Shown here in pieces: positions 33,981 to 46,119 of a DNA stretch of 64,000 nucleotides. Both the position numbers and the translations under genes were made by a program. Source of the DNA: Hemileia vastatrix (lineage: Eukaryota; Basidiomycota; Pucciniomycetes; Pucciniales; Zaghouaniaceae). The notes beneath the pieces were generated by a model, which worked only from the letters and a program-made list of their open reading frames with translations, had not been told where the DNA came from and did no database searches. Location: positions 13,180,001-13,244,000 of the forward strand of contig JASXTE010000012.1 of assembly GCA_030280995.1 (NCBI GenBank). Reading direction: 5' to 3'. The stretch's first letter is position 1. Every line of letters begins with the position of its first letter.

Positions 33981-34260
33981 CACCAAAATTCTTTCAAGTA
34001 AAGGATTTTGCAAGTCTTATATGAAATTTCGGCAATACCCCCCCCTGCATTATATTGAAGTAAGAAATGGGTATCACCCAAAATTTCAATTCAATTTTTT
34101 TTTTGCAAGTCTCATATGAAAATTTGGCAATACCCCCCACTGTATTTTATTGAAGTAAGGGAAGGGTATCACCAAGTTTTCAAGTCAAATTTTTTTTAAA
34201 GTCTGATATTAAAATTTGGCAATACCTCCCCCCCCTTCACTTCATTTTATTGAATCAAAG
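33981..34260 (+). repeat. Three diverged ~90-bp tandem units
   Basis: Units begin at about 33981 (its first bases are at 19471, before B), 34069 and 34164. Each reads GGGTATCACC..., a T-rich stretch, TTTGCAAGTCT.ATATGAAA, GGCAATACC(C)n, then ATTTTATTGAA.TAAG. A fourth, weaker unit lies at 10620-10707. B inserted inside the array. Function unknown. Confidence 0.8.
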
Positions 34261-34680
34261 AAATCAAATGGAAAAAAAATTTAAAAATGAAAATTTCTAC
34301 AACCAATTATTTTCACCAGACCCAATCAAGTTTTCCTATTTTATTTAATAGCCAGTAGAACAACCTAATTCCAGATGAACCATTATATAAAAACAGTAAT
34401 CTATCTTTATTTAATATTAAAAAATAATTGGAAGAGAGAAATTCAAAATTAAATGAAAAAAATTAAAAAGGAAAAATAAAATTGAAAAAAAGGAAAATAA
34501 AAAGGAAAATTTAAAAAATTAAAAAAGATAAAAAATAAAAAAAATAAAAAAAGATTAATAAAAGAGAAACAAAAAGAAAAAAAATGGAATAAAATATTTA
34601 ATGATAGAAAAAAATTTATAATATTTTAGTTACCATACTTGAAAGATCTACTAAGAACAAATTTTTTTATCTAATTTTTT
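34261..34680. other. A-rich low-complexity DNA
   Basis: Mostly AAATAAA/AAGGAAAA-type sequence 3' of the Tet-like pseudogene. No feature seen. Confidence 0.6.
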
Positions 34681-37088
34681 TTTGATTATTAATATGATCA
34701 AAAAGACCTTCATTTATTTGGAATGAACAGCCAAAATGGGTAAATTCTTGACAAGAAACTAAAGTTGGAGGTGCTTTAGTTGATTAATGCTGATGTTGAG
34801 AAGAATTCCATATAGCCTCAACTATTCCATTGGAACCACCAAGATCAATAATACATTTATGGTCAGGAAAATAAAGGCCATGTCCCTCATCAGAAGAGGG
34901 TTATTGAATAGGAACATCACTCTCTGGATTAATATAAGAGAAAATCCCAAATGTTAGACAATTCTTATCATTTTTATTTAGATGAACATTATTGTAGAAT
35001 CCTTTTTAAGTGATTATAACATTAGAACAAAAAGCATTAGCATTTATTGCTTCTTCCCATTCAGGATTAGATCAATTTGGTAAACCAGAATTGAAAGCCA
35101 GTTGATGGTTTTTTTGAAAATTTTGAATACATAATTTTTTAAATAGATTTTCCAAGAAAATATTCAATTATCCTAAAGAATTTCATTGTTTCATATCTCC
35201 TTCCATATGCTCCAGTTTCAAATTTTTCAATAAAAAATAAATTCCTGAATTATATGACAAAATTAAAAATTACTTATAATAAAAATAAATATTTACAAAC
35301 CAAATAAAACTCCTAGATCATATCCAGGTCACCAACCAAAACCTACCATGACACCAGAAATCAGATTTTTATTTGATAAGGGTTGTCAAACCAATGCCAT
35401 TTGATAGAGAGTAGAAATTAAATCAGAAAGCTGAAAAAAAACTTCATCCTTTTTCTCATTAAATGAATGAACTTTTAAGATGAATTGAAGTTTTTATCCA
35501 TTATTAATGTCGGTCAGTCGTCTAGAAGAAGGTAAGAAAAATAGGAGAAAAGGAGGAGAGAAGGAGGAGGACAAGGGAAAATAAAAGAAATAATTTATAA
35601 TAATATATTTAATTTATTTAAGAGGGAAACAACGGCGAGCAACTTTGAGAGATGACAAAAACTTAGAATTTATTAATAATAATACTATTTAATGTAAGGG
35701 TTCTGCGCGGCAAACACTTTAATTACTATCAGACTTAAAGCAACCTTTAATTTGTTATATAGACTTTTAATTAGAATTGTATTACTAATAAAAAAATATA
35801 AACGTAATAAAATAGTATTTAATTTGTTGAGTGTATAATAAGTGATGAGGCTACAGGGGATTATCCAAGGCCCTTTTATAGGCAATGGGTCCTCTGAAGC
35901 GCCACTATATTTGTAAATACAATGATTAGAATAGAATAAAACAAATATATCAAAGAGTAAATGAAACATAACAATGTAGAGAAAAATATGAAACAAATAA
36001 TTAAAACCCCAATTAGGAATCCAATTTTTCCGCCATTAATTCCCAAATCAGTAAGTAAAAATAGTGAATAACTAAACAAGATTGTAACATAGGAACTATG
36101 AGAAAAATAATTCCAAACAGATGGTACAGTCTGATTAAAGGATATTTTAAGTGAAACAGAAAATACTTTGACGCAACAAAACATGTAATTAATCTCAATT
36201 TAGTATAAATTAATTAATTGGTTTTTTTCTGACACAATTAAGGGTCAAAAGAAGCGTCATTAATTATTGTTTAGTATTATATGAAAGGTGTTATTTAATA
36301 TATAAATTTAAATAATTAATTTAATTATATTATAAGTCAATTTTACACTTATAATTATAATATATGTTTTTCAATTAATTAAATATAAATTTATAATTAT
36401 TAAATACATAAAAATGCGCCATTATTTGTAGAATATATTATATAATGTTCAATTTAACTGTATATAAAAATTTATATAACCAATAAATTTAATGTAACAC
36501 TTGTATATAATAAAATACTTATATAATTTTATTATACAATAAAATATTAAGTTATATTCATGAAATACAATTCTTACCCACTCTTTCAGGTTTTATAAGT
36601 TACATATCATTTACTGGACTCCTGGAATAGCCTGGCTGACAATTAACAACTGCAACAATGACATCTGTACTGCCTTCTGTAAGGTTTTTGATGTTTTTGT
36701 AAAAAGCTTTTTTCTTAACATTTGATATTGAAGTCTTATAAAATTTGAGATTGTCCAAATGTCCAAAGAAAGTTTCACAAAATACCTTCTTCCTAATCAA
36801 CTTTCTATTTTGATAAAATTTCGTCTTTGAATTGCTTGATTCTTTAGCTGGTTCCATGATTTTCTGCTTTTTCTTTTCTGGTGAGGAAATCTCAGACTTA
36901 TTGGGAGAAGGAATAAAATTGAAGGACATTGAAGAGATAGAAGAAAGTAAAGATAAAGAAGAAGAAGTTGAAAATATTTGATGGTTATTTTTGGAGCTTT
37001 CATGATTTGAAGACAAGGAAGAAAGAGAGTATAAAAACAATTCAGAATAAATTGATGATAATGAAGATGAGTCAGTTAAATTTTCCAT
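34681..37088 (-). pseudogene. Tet-like 2OG-Fe(II) oxygenase, broken and split by a solo LTR
   Basis: Starts near 37088 (MENLTDSSSL), with a serine-rich N-terminus, then KAFYKNIKNLTEGSTD. After the solo LTR it continues KVHSFNEKKDEVFFQLSDL and VMVGFGW-PGYDLG, and further on FCSNVIIT, NNVHLNKND, CLTFGIFSYINPESD, GHGLYFPDHKCIIDLG, GIVEAIWNSSQHQH and FTHFGCSFQIN. This order matches the basidiomycete Tet/JBP-like dioxygenases, which are expected to use iron and 2-oxoglutarate to oxidise methylated bases. The expected iron-binding HxD appears altered (HLNKND). At least eight in-frame stops occur; several fall where CAA or CGA would fit, as expected from C-to-T decay. The family was recognised from memory, not by search. 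Confidence 0.7.
35508..36641 (-). repeat. Solo LTR of the F family
   Basis: 1134 bp, TGTCGGTCAGTC to CCTGGCTGACA, matching the 1140-bp F LTRs with visible divergence. Target duplication ATTAA at 35503-35507 and 36642-36646. Internal sequence is absent, so recombination between two LTRs removed the rest. It interrupts the Tet-like gene after ...DVIVAVVN. Confidence 0.95.
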
Positions 37089-37739
37089 AGCAATGTCCTG
37101 GAAAAAAAAAACCCCCAAACAATAAAAAATTATAAGTAAAATAATTGAAAAGAAAAACTTTTTTTTGGTTAAAAAAAACAAAAAAACAGAAAAAAAACAG
37201 AAAATTAAAAATTAATCAGTAAAAAAAATTTAAAAAAAAAATTCAAATGAAAAACCTGAATTATGTTTGAAATACAAGGTAATTTCTAAAAAAAAATTAA
37301 AAAATAAATAAATAAAATATGTTAAATAATTTAAAAAAACATAAAAATAAAAATATAATCCTGATTGGTTTTGGAAATACCAGCTAAAGTTCTTGAAAAA
37401 ACAAACAAAATCACAAAAAAAAAAAGTAAATCAAGAAAAATAAAATAAAAATAATTTCAGTAATTTAATTGCAAAAAAAAAAAATAATAATTTAATTACT
37501 TACCTGCTATTGGAAATACCACTTGATGTCCTTCAATCCAATTTATAAAAATAAAATAAATATATAAAATTTGAATTCAGTAAATTTCAGAATAATTATT
37601 TGAAAAAACAAAGACAAACAAAAAATAAATAAATTACCTGATTTATTTTAGAAACAGGGGGAAATGCCCAGAAACTAAGGGAAATATAAAAAATTTCTGT
37701 AAAAAAAATTAAAAAGCAGATATTATTTTTTTTTCTTGC
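37089..37739. other. Upstream region of the Tet-like gene with a four-fold short repeat
   Basis: A-rich sequence in which a block like CCTGATTGG.TTTGGAAATACC recurs near 37255, 37362, 37503 and 37637. Read on the minus strand each block ends in CAG or CAGGTAA, so they look like repeated small exons or a degraded tandem repeat. No open frame of useful length. Confidence 0.45.
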
Positions 37740-38230
37740 TTCAAAATGCCCACCAAACTGCTTCAAAACCCCCCAAAATCTCCAATTCCCCCCTCAAGCT
37801 CTCCCTTTACCCCCCTTTACCCCCTCCTTGACAACCTCAAACCCCCCTCTTTATCCCTTCAAGCCCCCCCCTTTATCCCTCCTTGGCCACCTCAAACCTG
37901 CCTCATACCCCCCCCCTCAAACCCCTCCACAAACCCCCCACTCCCTATTTATTGAATTGCTAACAATTCAATAAGTTAATGAACAATTGTTGGTGAACAA
38001 TCATTAGAAATTGTTCATTAAATTATCAAATCAATAACAATTCAATAAGTAGGCAGTGGGTGAAGTGGGGGTTTGAGGCGGCCTAGGAGGGGGTAAAGGG
38101 GGGGCTTGAGGGGGTAAAGAGGGGGGTTTGAGGCAAGCAGGAAGGGAGTAAGTGGGGGGTGGGTCTTTGAGAACACCTAGAAGGGGAAAAAGGGGGGTAT
38201 GAGGGTAGACAAGGAGGGGGGAAAGAGGGA
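37740..38230. repeat. Large C-rich/G-rich inverted repeat
   Basis: A C-rich left arm (about 37795-37980) and a G-rich right arm (about 38028-38215) are reverse complements over most of their length, for example CCTCAAACCCCCCTCTTTA in both. A short AT-rich loop contains TTATTGAATTG and its complement. Runs of 4-9 G recur in the right arm, giving strong G-quadruplex potential. It contrasts sharply with the AT-rich surroundings. Confidence 0.85.
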
Positions 38231-38688
38231 TGATGGAGGGAGAAAAAAAAGAAAAAATATATATATATAATATAAAAGATAAAAAAGATAATAAAAAAAA
38301 CAAAATTAGTTTAACCTTGAAAACCAAAAAAAATGCACTTACAGGACAAAAATAAAAGGAGAAAAAATAAATTATTAGCAAGTAAAAAAATTAAAAATAA
38401 GAAAAACAATGACTTGCCTGGAGAGATGAGATGAGAAAATAGAAGAATTGAAAATATTTGAGGGATGTTTGAGGAGAGGAGGAAAAGGATATGAGTGAAG
38501 AATGAAAAAAAGAAACACTGAAAAAGTATGTGATTTCATGTTGAGCTGGTGAAAGAAAACCAACGAGCCATTCAAAAAAGAGATATTCACTGTAAATTCA
38601 AAAAAAATGAATATGCTACAAACAAAAATACTAAGCCAAGTGAATTAAGTATAAAAAATGGACATTTGGAGAGTATGAAAACATAAAT
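38231..38688. other. AT-rich spacer downstream of the transposase
   Basis: Contains (AT)n near 38256-38270 and A-rich tracts. The left end expected for a stand-alone Harbinger element is not found here, which favours a terminus farther left (8737). Confidence 0.5.
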
Positions 38689-39255
38689 TTAAAAGGGTTG
38701 TGTGTCAAAATGGTAGAGGGTGATTGGCATAATGACAGAGCATATGCCAGTTGAATGGATGTTTTGTGATTCAAGGGAGGGGAGAGCCGGTGCTGGTTCA
38801 GGATCCTCTTCTTCATAAAGATCATTCCACTCATCCTTTAAATCAGCTAGGATATTTTGGAGTATAATGCAAGTCATGATCCAATGATTTGCAGTTTTGA
38901 TCTCTAATTTTTTTTGAAATTGGATTCTGAGCTCCCAAAGACTAGAAAATCATCCCTTTAAAATACCTATAGCATGTTGAATTCGTACTCTTGATTGGGC
39001 AAGATGAGAATTAAATTTAGTTTTGGGGTCATTTTCTAAGGTTGCACCATGGAAAGCAGGTATAATGTACTTCCCACTTGAATATGCTGAGTCTGAAAGG
39101 AGGTACTGAGATTTGTCAAAGTATGAGTCAGGGGTTTGAGAAATCTTCATTCCTTGGAAGACGGAAGAGTCATGACATGATCCAAGGCAGCCACTGTGAA
39201 AAGCAATAATTTTTTATTGAAATTTCATACAAGTTGAATGGCAATAGAGTATCTA
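38689..39255 (-). pseudogene. Harbinger transposase, C-terminal half
   Basis: Reading from the E insertion: YSIAIQLV, a nonsense codon (TGA) where VC is usual, a one-base deletion before GCLGSCHDSSVF, then LLSDSAYSSGKYIIPAF (second catalytic Asp), SRVRIQHAIGILKG and a stop at 38950-38952 followed in frame by FSSLWELRIQ, NILADLKDEWNDLYEEED. These are DDE_Tnp_4 (PIF/Harbinger) signatures. The catalytic Glu expected in RVxxEHAIG is Gln here. Together with 56859-57551 it made one gene. Confidence 0.88.
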
Positions 39256-40063
39256 TGTCATGCGCCACGTGACACTTGAGGCAAAAGAACCTCATTAAAT
39301 CAATAATACGGAGGTCTAAATCCATACTGGAAGCACAGAAAGCAATTCAACATAGCAACTGCAACTTTCCTTTGTGTACTCACTATTCAACTGTGCTAGT
39401 CTGAACTCTAAATCTAAATTAGTCAATCCCTCAATAGTGTGTTTTAGTCTTTTCCTCAATAAGCAACACACAGCCCAACAGTCAATATAATAGTCCGCTA
39501 AAAGGTTTATTAAGTATCTGTGGGTTATTAAAAGGGGTAGTGAGCATGGACGGGATGGTTAGTGGAGGATTAAAGGGTTAACGGATCTTAGTGAGGAGGG
39601 TCCAGGTGTAACGGGTGTATTTTGGTGGTCTGTGGTGTGCAGAATCATGGATGGGTATGAGGTCAATGCGAGGAGGAGTAATGGATATAAAAGGGGTTGG
39701 ATTTTGGTTGGACATTCTTTAGAATTAAATTATAAAAACGTATATATAGTTAATAGTGGTAAAGCTTTAGGTTAAATCATTATTATTGTATCTTTCCTTA
39801 TTTTCTCAGTAATCATTTCTAAATCCTAAATCTTTGATTATTGAGTTTCCAACCCTTTGTGAGATCTTAAGAATATTAATATTACCTTTAAATTATATTA
39901 GAATTCTTATTGAAAATATCTTGAAGAAGTAGCTCTTCCTTCGAGTCATCTTGGAAACACTTCCTCAAACATTTCCTCTGTGCTTCAAAGAAGTTTCTAA
40001 ACTACTCTCCTCATCTCACTTTCAGGAACACCCTCAACCTTGTGGGTAGGTCATCCGGTGACA
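39256..40063 (+). repeat. 5' LTR of element E
   Basis: TGTCATGCGCCACGTGAC to CATCCGGTGACA. TATA-like GGATATAAAAGG near 39683. CTATA or CpG sites of the B LTR often appear as TG/CA here. Confidence 0.94.
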
Positions 40064-40138
40064 GTATAATTTAATTCTCCGTAGTTCTCATTCTTTGGCA
40101 CTACGGCGTCCTTTTTTCAGGTGTTTTAAATTCTTTAA

Positions 40139-41078
40139 ATGGCACCTGTTCAACGCACTCCTCCTACAGGTGCTACTACTAGGGCGTGCGCCAGAGACAG
40201 GCCAACAGCCACACGGCCTGTTTCTGGCACTCACCCCTTGGAACCTCTCGACCTTAGGGAACGGGGACATTCAGTTCAATCTGTAGAAGACATCACCCAT
40301 GATTTTGATGATTCTAGCAAGGAATAAGAAGGAGAGGATACAATGCATGAGGAACCATTGGCCCCTGCTACTCACCCTTCTGGTCAACCTTCAGAACCTG
40401 GACCATCTAACTCTCTGGAAGATTTCATGAGACTTTTCATGAAAACCCTTTCCAATCCAACGTCTTCAGAGGGATCTAAATTCAAAACTCCCTCCATGAA
40501 ATCTCCTGATAAATTTGATGAAGAACATCCAGACAGATTGCGGCTCTTCTTGCAAACCTGCAAGCTCCTGTTCCATAATGACCCTAGAACCTTCAATAAC
40601 GACCAATCAAAGGTTGTTTATGCTTCTTCATTCCTAGCTGGAAAAACAGCAAGATGGTTCAAACCTTATCTTCTCCTGCTCTCTTCGACAGAAACCCACT
40701 TACTTATTAATAACTGGAAAAAGTTTGAAGACCAACTCTTTATGTTGTTTGGTGACCCTAATGAAACTGACAACGCAGAAATTGAACTTGATTTCCTTCG
40801 CATGAATGATAATGGTAAAGCCTCTGAATATATTTTGAACTTCAGAGCACTTCAAACTTGAATAGGTTTGAATGATGCTGCCCTCAAGTATCATTTCAAA
40901 AAGGTACTTCCTTCAAGGATTCTGGATCAATTAAATCTTCATGGTCAGAAGATGACTACTTTAGTGGATTTAATGGATTGAACCCTTGAACTCAACGGCG
41001 TTTACCAAGGATGACTACAACACCGTCGATACGCCAACAAATCTCATAGCCTAAATTTTAAATCCGGACCTTCTTAAC
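40139..41078 (+). pseudogene. Gag of element E
   Basis: Homologous to B Gag (MAPVQRTPPTGATTRACARD; DKFDEEHPDRLRLFLQ; LFGDPNETDNAEIE). Stops at 40325-40327 and 40859-40861; the latter is TGA where B has CGA. More stops follow (near 40979 and 41011). The downstream knuckle has lost cysteines (CTYYGGKNKLEDF). Confidence 0.9.
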
Positions 41079-41325
41079 ACCCACGGACAACTCAATCCAA
41101 ACCCAATAAGGGAAAGGACAAACCTCAACCAAAAGGCTTGACCCCAGGCAATATCAGTAAGGTACTGCACTCAAAAGGGGAAGTTAAAGAAGCTGAGAGG
41201 AAGAGGCAAGCAGATAATGGGTTATGTACGTATTATGGGGGTAAGAACAAGCTAGAAGATTTTGTAAAGTTGAAGGAAAGAGAAGGTACTAGTTCAAGGT
41301 CAAAAAACTAGTAGATAGTTTACTT

Positions 41326-44300
41326 GTGTGCAAAGAAAACCATCTTATCTCTCCCAGTGAACAGAACCTCAATGTCTTAAGGACTGAAGTTGCCTTAAAC
41401 CTCTTGAGATTCATTCTTTTCAAGGAGGAGACCCCCTTCAGTTGTCTCATAGACTCTGGAGCTTCAATTTATTTTGTCAGTTTATCTTTTTCAGAGAAGT
41501 TAAAGCTGACATTCAAAGATATCGATCAAACTCCTATTTAATTTTTCAAATCAGAGGAACCCAAATATTGGGTAAGTAAGAAAGTTTTATGGGTTTTCAA
41601 CTTTCCAAAATATCCCCACTTTGAGTGGGAATTATCAGTCTTTGATGCCCCAAGAATGGAAGATACCATCCTTGGCCATGACTTTTTAATGCATTGGAAT
41701 CCTGAAATTGATTGGTCACAGGGATTGATCACCCCACGTACTAAGTATATTTCTAATTCTTCAACGCAGGTCAATAGGGAGTTAAACAACCCGCCTGACA
41801 ATGTCCTGCTAGAGGACAAATCTCTTCCAGATGACTTGCAAGCATCTGATCTTTCTCTAAATGAGCAATCGGCTAACCCTTCTAGCTCAATCACTTCACT
41901 CAAAGAGGATTTAATTTGCCTCAAAGTAGTAAAATTATCCTCTCTCAATTCTGGTCTTCCCTCAACATATTCTTTGAAGAAGATGAGGATGACCAAATCA
42001 ACATTGAAGCCATTAAATCAACTCTACCAAAAATCTATCACAATTTCCTTGATGTTTTCTCAATCTGGAAGGCAGATAAGTTACCACATCATTTACCCTA
42101 CGACCATCAAATAGAGTTAATAGGTCCATTACCTCTGGCAGGTCCTGTCTATTCTTTATTGAAGGACAAATCGCAAGTTCTTCAAGACTACATTGCAAAA
42201 AATGTTGCCAAAAGTTTCATCAGAGCCAGTAAATCTCCAACCAGATCCCCTGTTCTTTTTGTAAAGAAAAAAGATGGTAGCCTTAGGTTGTGTGTTGACT
42301 ATAGAAAGCTCAACACAGTTAAAAAGAAGAATGCATATCCTGTCCCTCCTATGTCATTGATTCTTACCCTTTTTAATGGTGCTAATTTCTTTTCTAAAAT
42401 TGATCTTAGAGGCGCTTATAATCTTATTTGCATTGCAGAAGGTCATGAACCACTGACTGAAATGCGCACTATATTTGGTGGTTTTGAATATTTAGTAATG
42501 CCTTTTGGATTATGTAATGCACCAACTACTTTTCAAACTTTTGTTAATGACATCTTCCAAGATGTTGTCGTCTATTTAGATGATATTTTAATTTTCTTGA
42601 AGACACTAGATGAACATATTCATCATGTTCAACAGGTTCTAAATCAACTTCTAGATCACGGTCTCTACGCCAAGCACAATAAATGCAAATTCCATCTTAA
42701 ATCAATCGATTTTTTTGGGTTTTACGTTGTCCACTGATGGTTTAGTCATGGACAACAAAAAGGTCCAAAAAGTCCTGGAATGGCCTAAGCCCAAAACCAT
42801 TAAATCCCTCCAAGGATTTTTGGCTCTTGCCAATTTCTATAGAATATTTATTAAAGATTACTCCAAAACTATTTCCTATCTTACTTCTCTTCTTAGAAAA
42901 GATATTCCTTTTGTTTTTACTCCTACAGCACAAAAGGAATTCAAAGCATTGAAGACTGCATTTACCACAGCTCCAATTCTTTGTCACTTTCATCCTTCTG
43001 CTTCGACAATAGTCAAGACAGAGGCTAGCAATTATGCTATCGCAGGGGTCAGTTCTCAATTCAATCCTGAAACAAAATTGCTTCATTCTGTTGCTTTCAA
43101 GTCACACAAACTCATTGCAGCAGAATTAAATTACGAAATTCATGAAAAGGAGCTTTTAGCTATTATTCAATGGTTTAAAAAATGGAGCTCTTTTCTTCTC
43201 AGCTTAGATAGTCCTTTTCAAATTATGACTGACCATAATGCTTTGAAATACTTTATGTCTTCCAAAGTGTTAACCAGGCATCAAGCCAGGTAGGCTGAAT
43301 TTCAGTCTGAATTTACTTTTTCTATTTCATATTGCCCAGGTAAGAACTGCATTGTCCCAGATATCTTGTCATGTCGGGACGACGTTTACCCACAGCGGGG
43401 GGATGAATTTTCTGACAAGAACCCAGCAAATGTGAAATCAATTTTCAATGAATCATTGTTAACAACTCATCATCTTAATTCAATGACAATTCAATCTTTC
43501 CAAAATCCACTATCCAACATCCTCGAAGCTCAGTCAAAGGAGGATTATTGTTTAGGGTTAAAAGACAAAATACTCTCAAAGCAGGGGGCTAAAAGATTTA
43601 GTATTGAATCAGGTCTATTAGTTTTTGAAGGTAGAGTAGTCATACCCAACAACAATGAAATAAAATTATGGATTTTCAATAGTCAACATGATTCTCCATT
43701 AGCTGGTCATTTTGGGGTTGATAAAACCTACCAGTTAATTGCAAGGGATTTCTTCTTGCCAAGAATGACCAGAGAAATCAAGGCCTATATAAGATCTTGT
43801 TATGAATTTAATAGGAATAAAGCTCCCCGTCACCGGAAGCATGGGTTGCTTCAGCCGCTTCCTATTCCCTCTAAACCTTGGGAATCTTTATCAATGGATT
43901 TTATTTCTCAACTTCCTCTTTATAATAATTTTGATGTTATATTAGAAATAGTAGATAGATTTTCAAAGATGTCTATTTTCATTAAAACCACTACTACTGC
44001 TAAAGCAGAAGATTTGTCATAATTGTTTCTAGAATATGTATTTTCCAAACATGGCTTACCTAATGATATTATTTCAGATAGAGGCTCATTGTTTGTATCC
44101 ACATTCTGGACTCAATTGTGTTTACAACTCAATATCACGAGGAATCTCTCCACGGCCTATCACCCTGAAACGGACAGTCAAACGGAAAGGTTCAACCAAA
44201 TCCTCAAACAATACCTTCGAATGTATGTCAGTTACCAACAAGACAATTGGACCACATGGTTACCATTGGCAGAATTTGCTTAAATAACTCGACTCATTCT

Positions 44301-44942
44301 TCAACACAACAATCTCCTTTTGAAACTGTTTATGGAAGACATCCTCTATTCAACTCAATCCATGTAGGAACTAGTCATCCTGCTGAACATTATCTTCAAA
44401 CCATATCACGACTCCAAGAAGAACTTAAATCAAATTTGGAATTAGTGATTCAAAGGTACAAGGAACAGGCCAACAAACATTGACAATCTGCTCCTTCTTT
44501 TAAACCAGGTGACAAAGTATGGCTTGACACAAAAAACATTCAAACAACTCTACCATCAAAGAAACTGGCTGAAAAACGCTTGGGATCATTCGAAATTGAC
44601 TCCAAAGTCTCTAAAACTGCATTTCAACTCAAGCTACCTCCTAAATGGCAGGATACTTACCCTGTTTTCCATGTATCTCTCCTGGAACTGGCTCGAGAAA
44701 CATACCTGGGCAGGAACCAACCTCCTCCAGAACCAGTTGAAGTAGAAGACCATCTAGAGTGGGAAGTAAGATATATCCTTGATTCAAGAATGCGCAAGGG
44801 GAGACTTCAATACCTTGTAGAATGGGAAGGCTTCCTCAATGATTCAGACAAAACATCCTTGGAACCAGCCATCAATGTTTCTAACGCCCCTGAGCTCCTA
44901 AAATCTTTTCATCTTAAATATCCTTTAAAACAAAAACCTTAG
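41326..44942 (+). pseudogene. Pol of element E
   Basis: Protease (CLIDSGASIYFVS), RT (KDGSLRLCVDYRKLN, MPFGLCNAPTTFQ, VVVYLDD with a few residues missing just before it compared with B), RNase H (MTDHNALKYFM), integrase ([47 protein letters not shown]) and chromodomain (WEVRYILDSRMRKGRLQYLVEWEGF). Frameshifts near 41540-41650, 41940, 42720 and 44280, and stops near 43291 and 44020. The final TAG overlaps the AGAAC target site of F. Confidence 0.92.
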
Positions 44943-44945
44943 AAC

Positions 44946-46085
44946 TGTCGGCCGGTCGTCTAGAAGAAGGAGAAAAATAGAAGAAGGACTGAGAGGAGGA
45001 GAAGGAGGAAAGGAGTATGGGTAAATAAAAAATAAAATTTAATAAAATTATTTAATTTATTGAGAGAAAAACAACGATAATTGAGCTGGGAGGTGACAAC
45101 AACTTGGTTTTATTAATATTAATATTATTTAAGTAAGAGTTCTGCGCGGCAACCAAAATAATTACTATCAGACTTAGAGCAACCTTTAAATTGTTATATA
45201 AATTTTTAATTAGAATTTTATTACTAATAAAAAGAATATAAACGTAATATAAAAATTGTATTTAAATTGTTGAGTGTATAATAAGTGATAAGGCTACAGG
45301 GGATTATCCAAGGCCCTTTTATAGGCAATGGGTCCTCTGAAGCACTATTATATCAGTAAATACAATGATTAGAAAGGAATAAAACAAACATATCAAAAGA
45401 GTAACTGAAACATAACAATATAGAGAAAAACATGAAACAATTAATTAAAAGCCCAATTAAGAATCCAATTTCCCCGCCATTAATCCCCAAATCAGTAAGT
45501 GACAATAGTAAATAACTAAACAAGAGTGGAAACATAGGAACTATGAGAAATATAATTCCCAACAGATGGTACATCCTGATTAGAGGACATTTTAAGTGAA
45601 ACAAAAAATAATTTGACGCAACAAAACAAGCAATTAATCTCAATTTAGTTCAAATTAATTTATTTGTTTTTTCTAACACCATTAAGGGTCAAAAGAAGCG
45701 TCCTTAATAATTGTTTAGTATCATATGAGAGGTATTAGTTAATATATAAATTTAAGTAATTAATTTAAATATATTATAAATCAAATTTACACTTGTAATT
45801 ATAATATATGTTTTTTAATTAATTAAATATAAATTTATAATTATTAAATATATAAAAATGCGCCATTATTTGTAGAATATATTATATTATGCTCAATTTA
45901 ATTGTATATAAAAATATATATAACCAATAAATTTAATGTAACATTTGTATATAATAAAATTCTTATATAATTTCATTATGTAATAAAATATTAAGTTATA
46001 TTCATTAAATACAAGTCTTACCCACTTTTTAAGGTTTTATAATTTATATATCATTTACTGGACTCCTGGAATAGCCTGGCTGACA
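44946..46085 (-). repeat. 3' LTR of element F
   Basis: Coding-strand start TGTCAGCCAGGCTATTCC, end GACCGGCCGACA. Polypurine tract AGAGTGAGGGAG at 46086-46097 (minus strand). Confidence 0.95.
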
Positions 46086-46119
46086 CTCCCTCACTCTAAA
46101 AAAAACAATAAAAAAAATG

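Noticed and set aside
38184..38200. GGGGTATGAGGGTAGAC as a possible left end of the Harbinger element
   Set aside because: Matches the terminus at 13 of 17 positions, but it lies inside the G-rich arm, where such matches arise by composition; the copy at 8737 matches over about 30 bases.
37740..38381. Proline-rich open frames 37746-37955 and 38031-38381
   Set aside because: Products of the C-rich/G-rich inverted repeat; composition alone explains them.
45353..45643. 96-codon hydrophobic frame in the F LTRs (also 53380-53670)
   Set aside because: The older solo LTR (35508-36641) has the frame broken by a shift, so there is no sign of conservation.
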